Part shown: piece by piece, positions 1-5,387 of the stretch | How the letters are laid out: every line of letters starts with the position of its first letter | Position numbering within the stretch: the stretch's first letter is position 1 | DNA from: Clostridiales bacterium | GTDB lineage: Bacteria; Bacillota; Clostridia; Saccharofermentanales; UBA5734 | Length of the DNA stretch: 5,387 bases | Direction of reading: 5' to 3' | Assembly: GCA_007133255.1 (NCBI GenBank) | Contig: SLMY01000119.1 | Location: 1 to 5,387 of the forward strand | Notes under the pieces: model-generated | What the model was told of the DNA's origin: nothing | The model's database searches: none | What the model saw: only the letters and a program-made list of their open reading frames with translations | Made by a program: the position numbers and the translations under genes

Positions 1-112
1 GCTGTCTTATCAGCCATGAACAGGCCGATCAGCCGGCCAAGAAAACATTCGGAGCAGGCAGGTTCATCGTTTTAACAGACATGACCACCTGCCGGACATA
101 GGGTGTGACAGC
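1..112. other. Gene-free segment with nested inverted repeats
   Basis: No convincing gene is visible here. Three sets of complementary arms nest inside each other. GCTGTC (1-6) can pair with GACAGC (107-112). Inside that, GGCCG (23-27) pairs with CGGCC (34-38), and GGCAGGTTCAT (57-67) pairs with ATGA-CC-ACCTGCC (81-93) with a two-base bulge. On paper this is a three-way junction closed by the 1-6/107-112 helix, which could be a structured RNA leader or the end of an upstream transcript. No T-run follows any hairpin, so an intrinsic terminator is not supported, and no known riboswitch consensus was recognised. The window edge cuts the element, so its true extent is unknown. Confidence 0.3.
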
Positions 113-156
113 CTTATTTAAATTTAGCTGAAATGGCAGACCAGCAAAGCGAAGCG

Positions 157-208
157 GAACAACCTATCTGTATAGCGAAGAGATAGAGATTTAAACGGGA
201 GGTTGTTC
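157..208 (+). promoter_or_regulatory. Inverted repeat covering the ribosome binding site of the 27-codon ORF
   Basis: GAACAACCT (157-165) is the perfect reverse complement of AGGTTGTTC (200-208). A second hairpin, CTATCT (164-169) with AGATAG (181-186), is nested inside, with an 11-base loop. The right arm of the outer repeat contains the end of the Shine-Dalgarno GGGAGG (197-202) and stops two bases before the ATG at 211. In RNA this would hide the ribosome binding site, a usual design for translational control or a thermosensor-like leader. AGCGAAG occurs twice (148-154 and 174-180), the second copy in the inner loop. The repeats are seen directly; the regulatory role is inference. Confidence 0.4.
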
Positions 209-210
209 AA

Positions 211-294
211 ATGAAATTCAGAAGAGTGATAGGTGTTTTAGCTACATTGTTGGCGATGATTCTTGCCACAGGCGCACATTGGAGAGTTATCTGA
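211..294 (+). CDS. Possible 27-residue hydrophobic peptide or truncated signal peptide
   Basis: An ATG at 211 with a good Shine-Dalgarno (GGGAGG, 197-202, 8-base spacing) opens 27 codons ending in TGA. The peptide begins MKFRRVIG, continues with the hydrophobic run VLATLLAMILATGA and ends HWRVI. The basic N-terminus plus hydrophobic core is the layout of a Sec signal peptide or a small membrane peptide. It also resembles the leader part of clostridial AgrD-type autoinducer precursors, but there is no cysteine or acidic tail and no agrB-like gene in view. A +1 shift near 272 would keep the frame open to a TAA at 344, so this could be the relic of a longer secreted protein. Translation is plausible because of the ribosome binding site; function is unknown. 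Confidence 0.35.
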   Translation: MKFRRVIGVLATLLAMILATGAHWRVI

Positions 295-425
295 TTTTTC
301 TAATTTAAGTAATGTGAGGCATGTTGCCTTGCTAATTATTCATTAACTCAGCTGGTCTGCTATTTCAATATAAAGAACTGAACGAGTGGTTATAAATGAC
401 TAGAAATAACAAATTCGCATGTATG
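295..425. other. AT-rich spacer without recognised gene
   Basis: This stretch separates the small ORF from the leader of the HD-GYP gene. It is AT-rich, with stops in the reading frames and no convincing ribosome binding site. TATAAA-like hexamers occur at 369-374 and 391-396, but neither has a good -35 box at 16-18 bases, so no promoter is called. The promoter for the HD-GYP gene may lie here. Confidence 0.4.
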
Positions 426-457
426 ATCCGGGCATAGCCAGAATGGTATCCCCGGAT
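426..457 (+). repeat. Strong imperfect hairpin upstream of the HD-GYP gene
   Basis: ATCCGGG (426-432) pairs with CCCGGAT (451-457). The stem continues inward, after a C/C mismatch, with ATA (434-436)/TAT (447-449), and after a bulged G with CCA (438-440)/TGG (444-446), closing on a GAA loop. That gives 13 base pairs. It is followed by ATAATGG, not a T-run, so it is not a typical intrinsic terminator. It may be a 5'-leader stem or a protein-binding palindrome. The pairing is seen directly; a function is not established. Confidence 0.45.
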
Positions 458-467
458 AATGGCCTGT

Positions 468-483
468 TGTGAAGCAGATCACA
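468..483. promoter_or_regulatory. Crp/Fnr-like operator dyad, TGTGA-N6-TCACA
   Basis: TGTGA (468-472) and TCACA (479-483), separated by six bases, form a perfect dyad that matches the classic binding consensus of the Crp/Fnr regulator superfamily, including Bacillus subtilis Fnr. It lies about 70 bases upstream of the HD-GYP start codon, an acceptable position for promoter control. GCC (462-464) and GGC (486-488) add outer pairing, so an RNA hairpin is an alternative reading. The match is exact but short, and no cognate regulator gene is in the window. Confidence 0.4.
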
Positions 484-531
484 CCGGCAGCTGAACTATT
501 TTGATTAACAGCAAGCAGTTTCGCGACTGGC

Positions 532-549
532 AATGCGATGCATTAGGAG
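532..549 (+). promoter_or_regulatory. Ribosome binding site of the HD-GYP gene with adjacent small hairpin
   Basis: AGGAG (545-549) lies five bases before the ATG at 555 and supports that start. Directly upstream, AATGC (532-536) and GCATT (540-544) form a perfect five-base-pair stem with a GAT loop that abuts the Shine-Dalgarno. The ribosome binding site is secure; a regulatory role for such a small stem is speculative. Confidence 0.55.
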
Positions 550-554
550 TATAA

Positions 555-1892
555 ATGAAGAGAGCCGCCTACATCTATATTTTTCTTTGTATTGCTGCCG
601 GAATGGGGTTGCTGGCTCATCTGACTATGCAGGAACTGCAGCTGATGCGCTCCATTATCGGCGCTGTTTTTTATTTGGGACTGCTGGGCGTGATCGCTGA
701 GTCTCAAAGTCTGGCTATTGATGATGATAAAGCTTTGTCGATTGCCTTTGCCATTGATATCAGCGCGCTGCTTTTATTTGGTCTCGCTCCTGCAGCCTGG
801 GTTTCGTTCTGCACTGCTTTTTTCTCGGTGATGGATTTTGGCCGGGGTCGCAGGGAGCATCTTCTCAACACCCCTTTGCACAAGAGCTTGTTTAACGCTT
901 CAAACTATATTCTTTCAATATTAGCTGGCGGTTTTGTGTTTCAGGCTCTGGGCGGGACTTTTCTGATCCAGGCTGGCATCACGGGAATTGAAGACACATT
1001 CTTGCATCTGGTCAGAGATCTGCCGGCGATATTGGCCGGACTTGTGACGTATGTTATCGTCAACACACTGATGATCGTCATTTATTTCGCCTTATCAGAT
1101 ACACACGATCATAATCCGGTTGGTGAATGGTTTAAAATCTTCCGCTGGTCTGTTCTAAGCATGATCTGTATTGGGACGCTGGGCGTTTTTCTGACAGCTG
1201 TTTATCATGCTTTTGGTTTTTTGGCTGTCCTGCTTTTCTTTGCCCCCTTTATGCTGTTCAGGTATGCCTATGTTGGCTTCATGTCAGTCCAGAAAGGATA
1301 TATCGATACAATCAAAGCTTTTTCAGCTGCTCTGGAAGCAAAAGATCGATATACGATTGGTCATGCAAGGCGGGTTGAGAAGTACTGTGAGATCATTGCC
1401 CAGGAAATGGGCTTATCACCAGACAGGACAAAAGTTCTTAAATATGCTTCATTGCTTCACGATATCGGGAAAATTGGAATCAGTGAATCAATATTAAACA
1501 AACCGGGGAAATTGACTGACGAGGAATATGACGAAATTAAAAAACATCCGGAAATCGGCGCGCAGATGCTGCAGGGCATTCAGTACCTGAAAAAAGAAGT
1601 GCACATTATCCATGCTCACCATGTTCACTATGATGGCGGCGGCTATCCGGCCTCCGCTCATGAAGACTCAAAATTGCTTGAATCACAGATACTGGCTGTC
1701 GCTGACTCCTTCGATGCGATGACCTCGGACCGGTCTTATCGTGACGCGATGACACTTGAGGACGCGGTGATTGAACTGCAAAGATATTCAGGTACACAGT
1801 TTGCGCCGCTTGTGGTTGACGCTTTAATCGCCGGCCTTTTAAAACGCCAGGCGAAAGATAAAAGCAGAAGCCTGCATGATATGCTGGTCTGA
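555..1892 (+). CDS. Membrane-anchored HD-GYP phosphohydrolase, predicted c-di-GMP phosphodiesterase
   Basis: This 445-residue protein has an N-terminal membrane half and a C-terminal HD-GYP domain. Hydrophobic stretches at about 5-22, 33-48, 61-90, 114-136, 155-181 and 197-235 suggest six or seven transmembrane helices, probably a membrane sensor of a kind often fused to HD-GYP in clostridia. A linker (about 236-262) leads to the catalytic domain: H270, the HD pair H302-D303 in LLHDIGKIGI, LNKPGKLT (314-321), HP (331-332), HH (355-356) followed by DGGGYP (360-365), AVADSFDAMTSDRSYR (381-396) and GTQF (413-416). HD-GYP enzymes hydrolyse c-di-GMP in the cytoplasm through a di- or trimetal centre. 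The usual HHE is HHV here and GTQFDP is GTQFAP; the metal-binding histidines and aspartates remain, so activity is likely but unproven. The DUF5317 gene follows after 15 bases and is probably cotranscribed. Confidence 0.93.
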   Translation: MKRAAYIYIFLCIAAGMGLLAHLTMQELQLMRSIIGAVFYLGLLGVIAESQSLAIDDDKALSIAFAIDISALLLFGLAPAAWVSFCTAFFSVMDFGRGRREHLLNTPLHKSLFNASNYILSILAGGFVFQALGGTFLIQAGITGIEDTFLHLVRDLPAILAGLVTYVIVNTLMIVIYFALSDTHDHNPVGEWFKIFRWSVLSMICIGTLGVFLTAVYHAFGFLAVLLFFAPFMLFRYAYVGFMSVQKGYIDTIKAFSAALEAKDRYTIGHARRVEKYCEIIAQEMGLSPDRTKVLKYASLLHDIGKIGISESILNKPGKLTDEEYDEIKKHPEIGAQMLQGIQYLKKEVHIIHAHHVHYDGGGYPASAHEDSKLLESQILAVADSFDAMTSDRSYRDAMTLEDAVIELQRYSGTQFAPLVVDALIAGLLKRQAKDKSRSLHDMLV

Positions 1893-1907
1893 GGAGGAAA
1901 TGAGGCT

Positions 1908-2489
1908 ATGATTCCGATTGCCGCGCTGGCAGGTATCATTGTCGGCCTGATCGCGGGGGGGCGCTTTCGCAGTATTTTCTATAAACGTTTCCGACTCTGG
2001 CCCATGATCGCTGTGGCCTTTATTTGTGGCTTCCTGCTTTCTTTAAGCTTCTTTTCTGATTATCTCGTATCGTCCGGACAGGAAGTATTCTGGCGAACTG
2101 TTCTGGCCGCGGTTCAATTGAGTGCCGCGACTGTTTTTCTATACGCCAACCGCAGAAAACCGGGTGTATGGTTCATATTAGCGGGCGGCGTCATGAATGG
2201 GATGGTTATCATGCTGAACGCGGGCAGAATGCCGGTTGGTCGTCTGGTTTTAAGATATGGTGAGCAGGCAGCGGACAAAATCAATGAGGCGCCTCACTAT
2301 TTTCTGATGCAGGGCGGTGAACCTTTGTGGTTTCTGGCGGATATCATGCCGGCTTTTCGCTATATGCTGAGCGCAGGTGATTTACTGATCATGCTGGGTG
2401 TGTTTTTGCTGGGTGTCTATATGTCCCGTCCGATTCGGCGCAAAGCGATGAATCGCCGGTCAGCCAGGCAAACAGCCGGTCGCTTTTGA
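1908..2489 (+). CDS. DUF5317 family membrane protein
   Basis: This is a 193-residue polytopic membrane protein with hydrophobic segments at about 2-18, 31-49, 62-80, 86-104 and 155-172. The pattern NRRKPG (81-86), N97, NAGRMPV (104-110), H130, WFLADIMP (141-148) and SAGD (155-158) fits DUF5317, a family of unknown function found mostly in Clostridia and relatives. The C-terminus is basic (RRKAMNRRSAR) and probably cytoplasmic. The start at 1908 is supported by AGGAGG (1892-1897), which overlaps the preceding stop codon, with ten bases of spacing. Tight linkage suggests cotranscription with the HD-GYP gene and perhaps a role in the same membrane signalling, but that is inference. Family assignment rests on motif recall, without a profile search. 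Confidence 0.82.
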   Translation: MIPIAALAGIIVGLIAGGRFRSIFYKRFRLWPMIAVAFICGFLLSLSFFSDYLVSSGQEVFWRTVLAAVQLSAATVFLYANRRKPGVWFILAGGVMNGMVIMLNAGRMPVGRLVLRYGEQAADKINEAPHYFLMQGGEPLWFLADIMPAFRYMLSAGDLLIMLGVFLLGVYMSRPIRRKAMNRRSARQTAGRF

Positions 2490-2512
2490 CAAAAATAACG
2501 ACATTATTCTGA

Positions 2513-2541
2513 AGCCGGCCGCGTCACAGCTTGACGGCTGG
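2513..2541 (+). terminator. Weak hairpin after the DUF5317 gene, possible terminator
   Basis: CGTCA (2522-2526) and TGACG (2532-2536) form a five-base-pair stem with a five-base loop. AGCCG (2513-2517) and CGGCT (2535-2539) offer an alternative outer pairing. The hairpin sits 24 bases after the stop codon, between two likely transcription units, but no run of T follows it. Termination here is possible but poorly supported. Confidence 0.25.
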
Positions 2542-2569
2542 ATATACTTAATAAATTCAAAAAGTTTAG

Positions 2570-2598
2570 TTGAATATTTTTCGTTTATTGTTTATACT
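2570..2598 (+). promoter_or_regulatory. Sigma-A-type promoter for pta-ackA-proS
   Basis: TTGAAT (2570-2575) and TATACT (2593-2598) are separated by exactly 17 bases in a very AT-rich stretch, close to the TTGACA/TATAAT consensus. Transcription would start around 2605, leaving a leader of about 30 bases before the pta ATG at 2635. This separates the acetate genes from the HD-GYP/DUF5317 unit and argues against the upstream GTG at 2617 as the start. Confidence 0.65.
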
Positions 2599-2634
2599 AA
2601 TGGGCGTTATTTAACAGTGGAAAGAAGGTTGACC

Positions 2635-3621
2635 ATGGGATTTATTGATGTGATATTTGAGAAAGCGAAGCTAAACAAAAAAAAGATCGTTCTGCCAGAA
2701 TCTGAAGATCCTCGTATGGTTGAAGCAGCCGCGAAAATTATGGAGCAGGGTATAGCTGATATCATTCTGATCGGCAGTAAAGAAAAAATCCAGAAAGCCG
2801 CGCCGCAGTGGAATATATCCGCTGCCCAATGCATCGAACCTGCTGATAGTGAGTATTATGAGACTTTTGCCGCGGATTTCGCGCAGATGCGCAGGAAAAA
2901 AGGGATGACTGTTGAGAAAGCACGCGAAGTTATGCTGAATCCTTTGTATTTCGCGGTTATGCTGGTGAAATATGACTTTGCCCAGGGCATGGTCGCGGGC
3001 GCTGTTAACAGTACGTCCGATACATTAAGACCGGCTTTGCAAATATTGAAAACCGCTCCCGGCGTTAAACTGGTTTCATCTTTCTTTATGATGATTGTGC
3101 CTGATTGTGAATACGGTGCTGAAGGCACTTTTCTTTTCGCGGATTGCGGTTTGATGGAACATCCAAATGCTGATCAGCTTTCAGATATCGCTTTGTCATC
3201 GGCTGATTCATTTGCCAGATTGACAGATAAAGAAGCGAAAGTCGCGATGCTGTCTTACTCCACTCATGGCAGCGCGAAGAACCCGCTGGTTGATAAAATG
3301 ACAGAAGCGACACGTCTGGCCAAAGAAAAAGCGCCCGGCCTGAAGCTTGATGGTGAACTGCAGCTTGACGCGGCTATTGTACCGGCTATTGGCAAGAGTA
3401 AAGCACCTGCCAGTGAAATCGCCGGTGAAGCGAATGTGCTTATTTTCCCTGATCTTAACGCGGGCAATATTGGTTACAAGCTGGTTCAGCGACTGGCAAA
3501 GGCAGAAGCCTATGGCCCTATCACACAAGGTATTGCCCGCCCGGTCAATGATCTTTCGCGAGGGTGTTCGGCAGATGATATTGTTGGTGTCGCGGCTATT
3601 ACCGCTGTGCAGGCTCAATAG
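2635..3621 (+). CDS. pta: Phosphate acetyltransferase
   Basis: Pta catalyses acetyl-CoA + phosphate = acetyl phosphate + CoA in the cytoplasm, the first step of acetate production and, in reverse, of acetate activation. The 328-residue protein is a full-length member of the short Pta class, with no N-terminal DRTGG/BioD-like extension. Family landmarks are IVLPESEDPR (18-27), VAGAVNSTSDTLRPALQ (120-136), MLSYSTHGSAKNP (205-217), DGELQLDAAIVP (239-250), FPDLNAGNIGYKLVQRL (271-287) and GPITQGIARPVNDLSRGCS (294-312). The ATG at 2635 is chosen because AGAAGG (2623-2628) lies six bases before it and homology begins there; the in-frame GTG at 2617 would add six residues but lacks a good ribosome binding site. 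ackA follows 73 bases downstream. Confidence 0.97.
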   Translation: MGFIDVIFEKAKLNKKKIVLPESEDPRMVEAAAKIMEQGIADIILIGSKEKIQKAAPQWNISAAQCIEPADSEYYETFAADFAQMRRKKGMTVEKAREVMLNPLYFAVMLVKYDFAQGMVAGAVNSTSDTLRPALQILKTAPGVKLVSSFFMMIVPDCEYGAEGTFLFADCGLMEHPNADQLSDIALSSADSFARLTDKEAKVAMLSYSTHGSAKNPLVDKMTEATRLAKEKAPGLKLDGELQLDAAIVPAIGKSKAPASEIAGEANVLIFPDLNAGNIGYKLVQRLAKAEAYGPITQGIARPVNDLSRGCSADDIVGVAAITAVQAQ

Positions 3622-3630
3622 AATAACCTG

Positions 3631-3669
3631 ACAGATGTGTCTGTTTGCCAGCCGGGTAAGTCCCGGCTG
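3631..3669 (+). promoter_or_regulatory. Intercistronic hairpins between pta and ackA
   Basis: Two hairpins lie side by side in the pta-ackA gap. ACAGA (3631-3635) pairs with TCTGT (3640-3644). CAGCCGGG (3649-3656) pairs perfectly with CCCGGCTG (3662-3669) around the loop TAAGT. The second is followed only by ATTTAA, too short a T-run for efficient termination, so attenuation, partial termination or mRNA stabilisation is more likely. It would adjust the ratio of Pta to AckA. The hairpins are seen directly; their role is inferred. Confidence 0.5.
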
Positions 3670-3694
3670 ATTTAACGATGAAGGAGTTAACGAA

Positions 3695-4906
3695 ATGAAT
3701 GTACTGGTTATTAACGCAGGCAGCTCATCACTGAAATATCAGCTGCTCAATGCGATCAGCAGTGATATTCTCGCCAAAGGACTAGCTGAGCGGATTGGGC
3801 AGAAAGACGCTCAGATTGTACATGTGCGTAACGGGGATGATCCTGTTTATATCTCCAGTGAAATGCCGGATCATAAGAAGGCTATTGCCGCGGTTTTGTC
3901 GGTTCTGACTTCAGAAGAGCATGGCGTGATCAGTGACATGAGTCAGATTGACGCTGTCGGACACCGTGTTGTGCACGGGGGTGAAAGCTTTGCTTCCTCT
4001 GTATTAATCACACCCGAGGTGAAGCGCGCCATTCGCTCGAATTTTGACCTGGCCCCTTTACATAATCCTTCTAATATGACGGGCATTGAATCATGTGAAG
4101 AATCGATGCCCGGTGTTCCGCAGGTAGCTGTTTTTGATACCGCTTTTCATCAGACGATGCCGTCAAAAGCTTATATGTACGCGTTGCCTTACGATCTGTA
4201 TGAGCGTCTCGGTATCAGGAAATATGGCTTTCACGGCACATCACATAGTTATGTGGCTAAAAGAGCAGCTGATATATTAGGCCAGCCTTTTGAAACACTG
4301 AAGATTATCACCTGCCATCTGGGTAACGGCGCGTCTGTAGCCGCTGTTAAAGATGGAAAATGTGTTGATACTTCAATGGGCCTGACACCGCTTGCCGGCC
4401 TGTGCATGGGTACCCGCTGCGGTGACATTGACCCGGCGATCGTAACCTTTTTGATGGATAAAGAGAGTATGAGTACACATGAAGTAGACGAGATGATGAA
4501 CCGCAAATCGGGTGTATCGGGCATTTCAGGTGTCAGCAGTGATTTTCGTGATCTGTATGTGGCGGCAGGTGAAGGCCATAAACGCGCGTCACTGGCGCTT
4601 GATATGTTTAAATACCATTGCCGCCAGTTTATCGGCTCATATGCCGCGGCGATGGGCGGGGTAGACGCGGTTGTCTTCACTGCCGGTGTGGGCGAGAACA
4701 ATTCGGATATCCGGCTTGGCAGCTGTGAAGGTCTGGGATACATGGGCATCCAGATCGACCCCTATCGCAACGCCGCTGTGAAATCACGAGAGGCGATTGT
4801 GTCTACAGATGAGTCAAGAGTAAAAGTACTGGTTGTACCAACAAATGAAGAACTGGCGATCGCTCAGGAAACAGCGGTTATATGCGGCGCTAAGCTGAAA
4901 TCCTGA
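3695..4906 (+). CDS. ackA: Acetate kinase
   Basis: AckA transfers the phosphate of acetyl phosphate to ADP, giving acetate and ATP, and so completes the substrate-level phosphorylation begun by Pta. The 403-residue length is normal for the family. Motifs run in the expected order: NAGSSSLKYQLL (7-18), GHRVVHGGE (89-97), VFDTAFHQTMP (146-156), YGFHGTSH (177-184), HLGNGAS (208-214), MGTRCGDIDPAI (238-249), SGVSGISGVSSDFRD (272-286), FTAGVGENN (328-336) and TNEELAIA (383-390). Residues matching the active site of Methanosarcina thermophila AckA are present: N7, R91, D148, H180, R241 and a glutamate at 385. The start is supported by AAGGAG (3681-3686), eight bases upstream. proS follows after 23 bases, suggesting one mRNA. 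Confidence 0.98.
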   Translation: MNVLVINAGSSSLKYQLLNAISSDILAKGLAERIGQKDAQIVHVRNGDDPVYISSEMPDHKKAIAAVLSVLTSEEHGVISDMSQIDAVGHRVVHGGESFASSVLITPEVKRAIRSNFDLAPLHNPSNMTGIESCEESMPGVPQVAVFDTAFHQTMPSKAYMYALPYDLYERLGIRKYGFHGTSHSYVAKRAADILGQPFETLKIITCHLGNGASVAAVKDGKCVDTSMGLTPLAGLCMGTRCGDIDPAIVTFLMDKESMSTHEVDEMMNRKSGVSGISGVSSDFRDLYVAAGEGHKRASLALDMFKYHCRQFIGSYAAAMGGVDAVVFTAGVGENNSDIRLGSCEGLGYMGIQIDPYRNAAVKSREAIVSTDESRVKVLVVPTNEELAIAQETAVICGAKLKS

Positions 4907-4929
4907 TCAGCAGCTCAGAGGAGAAGAAA

Positions 4930-5373
4930 ATGGCTAAACAAAAAGATAAACTGGTAGCTGAAATAACAGCGATGGATACAGATTTTACCCAGTGGTATAC
5001 AGACGTGGTGCTTAAAGCGGAGCTGATTGATTATTCCGCGGTTAAAGGATGCATGATCCTAAGGCCATATGGATTCGCTATCTGGGAAAATATCCAGAAA
5101 AATCTGGATCAGCGTTTCAAGGATACAGGTCATGAAAATGTGGCCATGCCGATGTTTATACCGGAAGGTCTGCTGCAAAAAGAAAAAGATCATGTTGAGG
5201 GGTTCGCTCCGGAAGTGGCCTGGGTGACACATGGCGGCAGCGAAAAGCTGGCTGAGCGGCTGTGTATCAGACCAACTTCAGAGACATTATTCTGTGATCA
5301 TTACGCTAAAATTATTGAGAAACTAAGAGAGCATAAGAAGTCAGGCCCTTCAACTCAAATTTCTCAGAATTAA
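4930..5373 (+). CDS. proS: Prolyl-tRNA synthetase (archaeal/eukaryote-like type), truncated
   Basis: ProRS charges tRNA-Pro with proline using ATP. The N-terminal part is clear: DTDFTQWYTDVVLKAELIDY (16-35), GCMILRPYGFAIWENIQ (40-56), TGHENVAMPMFIPE (66-79), HVEGFAPEVAWVTHGG (88-103) and the proline-binding loop RPTSET (114-119). This is the roughly 480-residue type lacking the bacterial editing insert, widespread in clostridia. Homology stops near residue 129 (base 5316). The last 18 residues are unlike ProRS, and the frame ends at a TAA (5371-5373). Class II motifs 2 and 3 and the anticodon-binding domain are therefore absent, and this product could not be an active synthetase. The start is supported by AGAGGAG (4917-4923), six bases upstream. 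An assembly artefact at the end of the sequence is the simplest explanation; a genuine insertion is the alternative. Confidence 0.88.
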   Translation: MAKQKDKLVAEITAMDTDFTQWYTDVVLKAELIDYSAVKGCMILRPYGFAIWENIQKNLDQRFKDTGHENVAMPMFIPEGLLQKEKDHVEGFAPEVAWVTHGGSEKLAERLCIRPTSETLFCDHYAKIIEKLREHKKSGPSTQISQN

Positions 5374-5387
5374 ATAAGACTTTCTAA
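5317..5387. other. AT-rich tail that replaces the expected proS sequence
   Basis: From about 5317 the DNA no longer encodes ProRS in any of the three forward frames; the expected family continuation (…SYRDLPKLYNQW…) is missing. The segment is about one third G+C, lower than the genes before it. I recognise no terminal inverted repeat, target duplication, group II intron 5' end (GTGCG) or insertion-sequence end in these 71 bases. It is either chimeric contig-end sequence or the first bases of an inserted element. Confidence 0.5.

Noticed and set aside
3..101. Forward open frame running in from the left edge, ending TAG at 99-101
   Set aside because: About 32 codons with no recognisable family; it overlaps strong inverted repeats, so it is not supported as the end of a gene.
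22..170. Minus-strand open stretch with an ATG near 83 preceded by AGGTGG
   Set aside because: It would encode only 17 residues and coincides with a hairpin arm.
121..210. c-di-GMP-I riboswitch, suggested by GCAAAGC at 144-150
   Set aside because: The other conserved parts of the aptamer are absent, and the element precedes the small ORF rather than the HD-GYP gene.
1207..1497. Overlapping + strand open frame inside the HD-GYP gene
   Set aside because: It is out of frame with conserved HD-GYP motifs and has no ribosome binding site or family resemblance.
1900..1911. Three-codon ORF (ATG AGG CTA TGA) overlapping the DUF5317 start
   Set aside because: Only two bases separate it from the Shine-Dalgarno, too close for efficient initiation; it is probably chance.
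2617..2634. GTG start extending pta by six residues
   Set aside because: It lies only about a dozen bases from the predicted transcription start and has no good Shine-Dalgarno; the ATG at 2635 has one and matches the family N-terminus.
3208..3618. 136-codon open frame on the minus strand inside pta
   Set aside because: Antisense shadow of conserved pta sequence, with no recognisable domain.
4249..4749. 166-codon open frame on the minus strand inside ackA
   Set aside because: It is antisense to a fully conserved acetate kinase; its composition follows the complementary codons and no family motif was seen.
1..5387. CRISPR array, tRNA, rRNA or complete insertion sequence
   Set aside because: I found no regularly spaced repeats, no cloverleaf with a TTCGANTCC arm, no rRNA-like sequence and no transposase gene.

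Overview
The window looks like chromosome from an anaerobic, fermentative member of the Bacillota, most likely Clostridia-like. The evidence is strong AGGAGG-type ribosome binding sites, a pta-ackA acetate pair, a prolyl-tRNA synthetase of the archaeal/eukaryote-like type common in clostridia, and an HD-GYP membrane protein followed by a DUF5317 protein. All recognisable genes are on the + strand. The genus cannot be determined from the sequence.

Region 1-554 has no recognisable protein gene. It holds several inverted repeats, a tiny 27-codon ORF (211-294) whose ribosome binding site lies inside one of them, a 13-bp imperfect hairpin (426-457), and an exact TGTGA-N6-TCACA dyad (468-483) resembling a Crp/Fnr-family operator. 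No known riboswitch class or tRNA was recognised.

Region 555-2489 is a two-gene unit: a polytopic membrane HD-GYP phosphohydrolase (predicted c-di-GMP phosphodiesterase) and a small DUF5317 membrane protein. The second gene's Shine-Dalgarno overlaps the first gene's stop codon, so they are probably cotranscribed.

Region 2570-5373 is a second transcription unit with its own good sigma-A-type promoter (TTGAAT, 17 bp, TATACT). It carries pta (start corrected to the ATG at 2635), an intercistronic hairpin, ackA, and the beginning of proS. Pta and AckA together convert acetyl-CoA to acetate and make ATP by substrate-level phosphorylation. proS is a translation housekeeping gene that probably rides on the same mRNA.

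The main anomaly is at the right end. ProS matches its family for about 129 residues and then switches abruptly, in frame, to about 18 unrelated residues and a stop in AT-rich sequence. This is either a contig-end chimera or an insertion or rearrangement that breaks the gene. I do not see a clear new biological system here. The most interesting candidates are the structured leader with its small peptide near the left end and the operator-like dyad before the HD-GYP gene.
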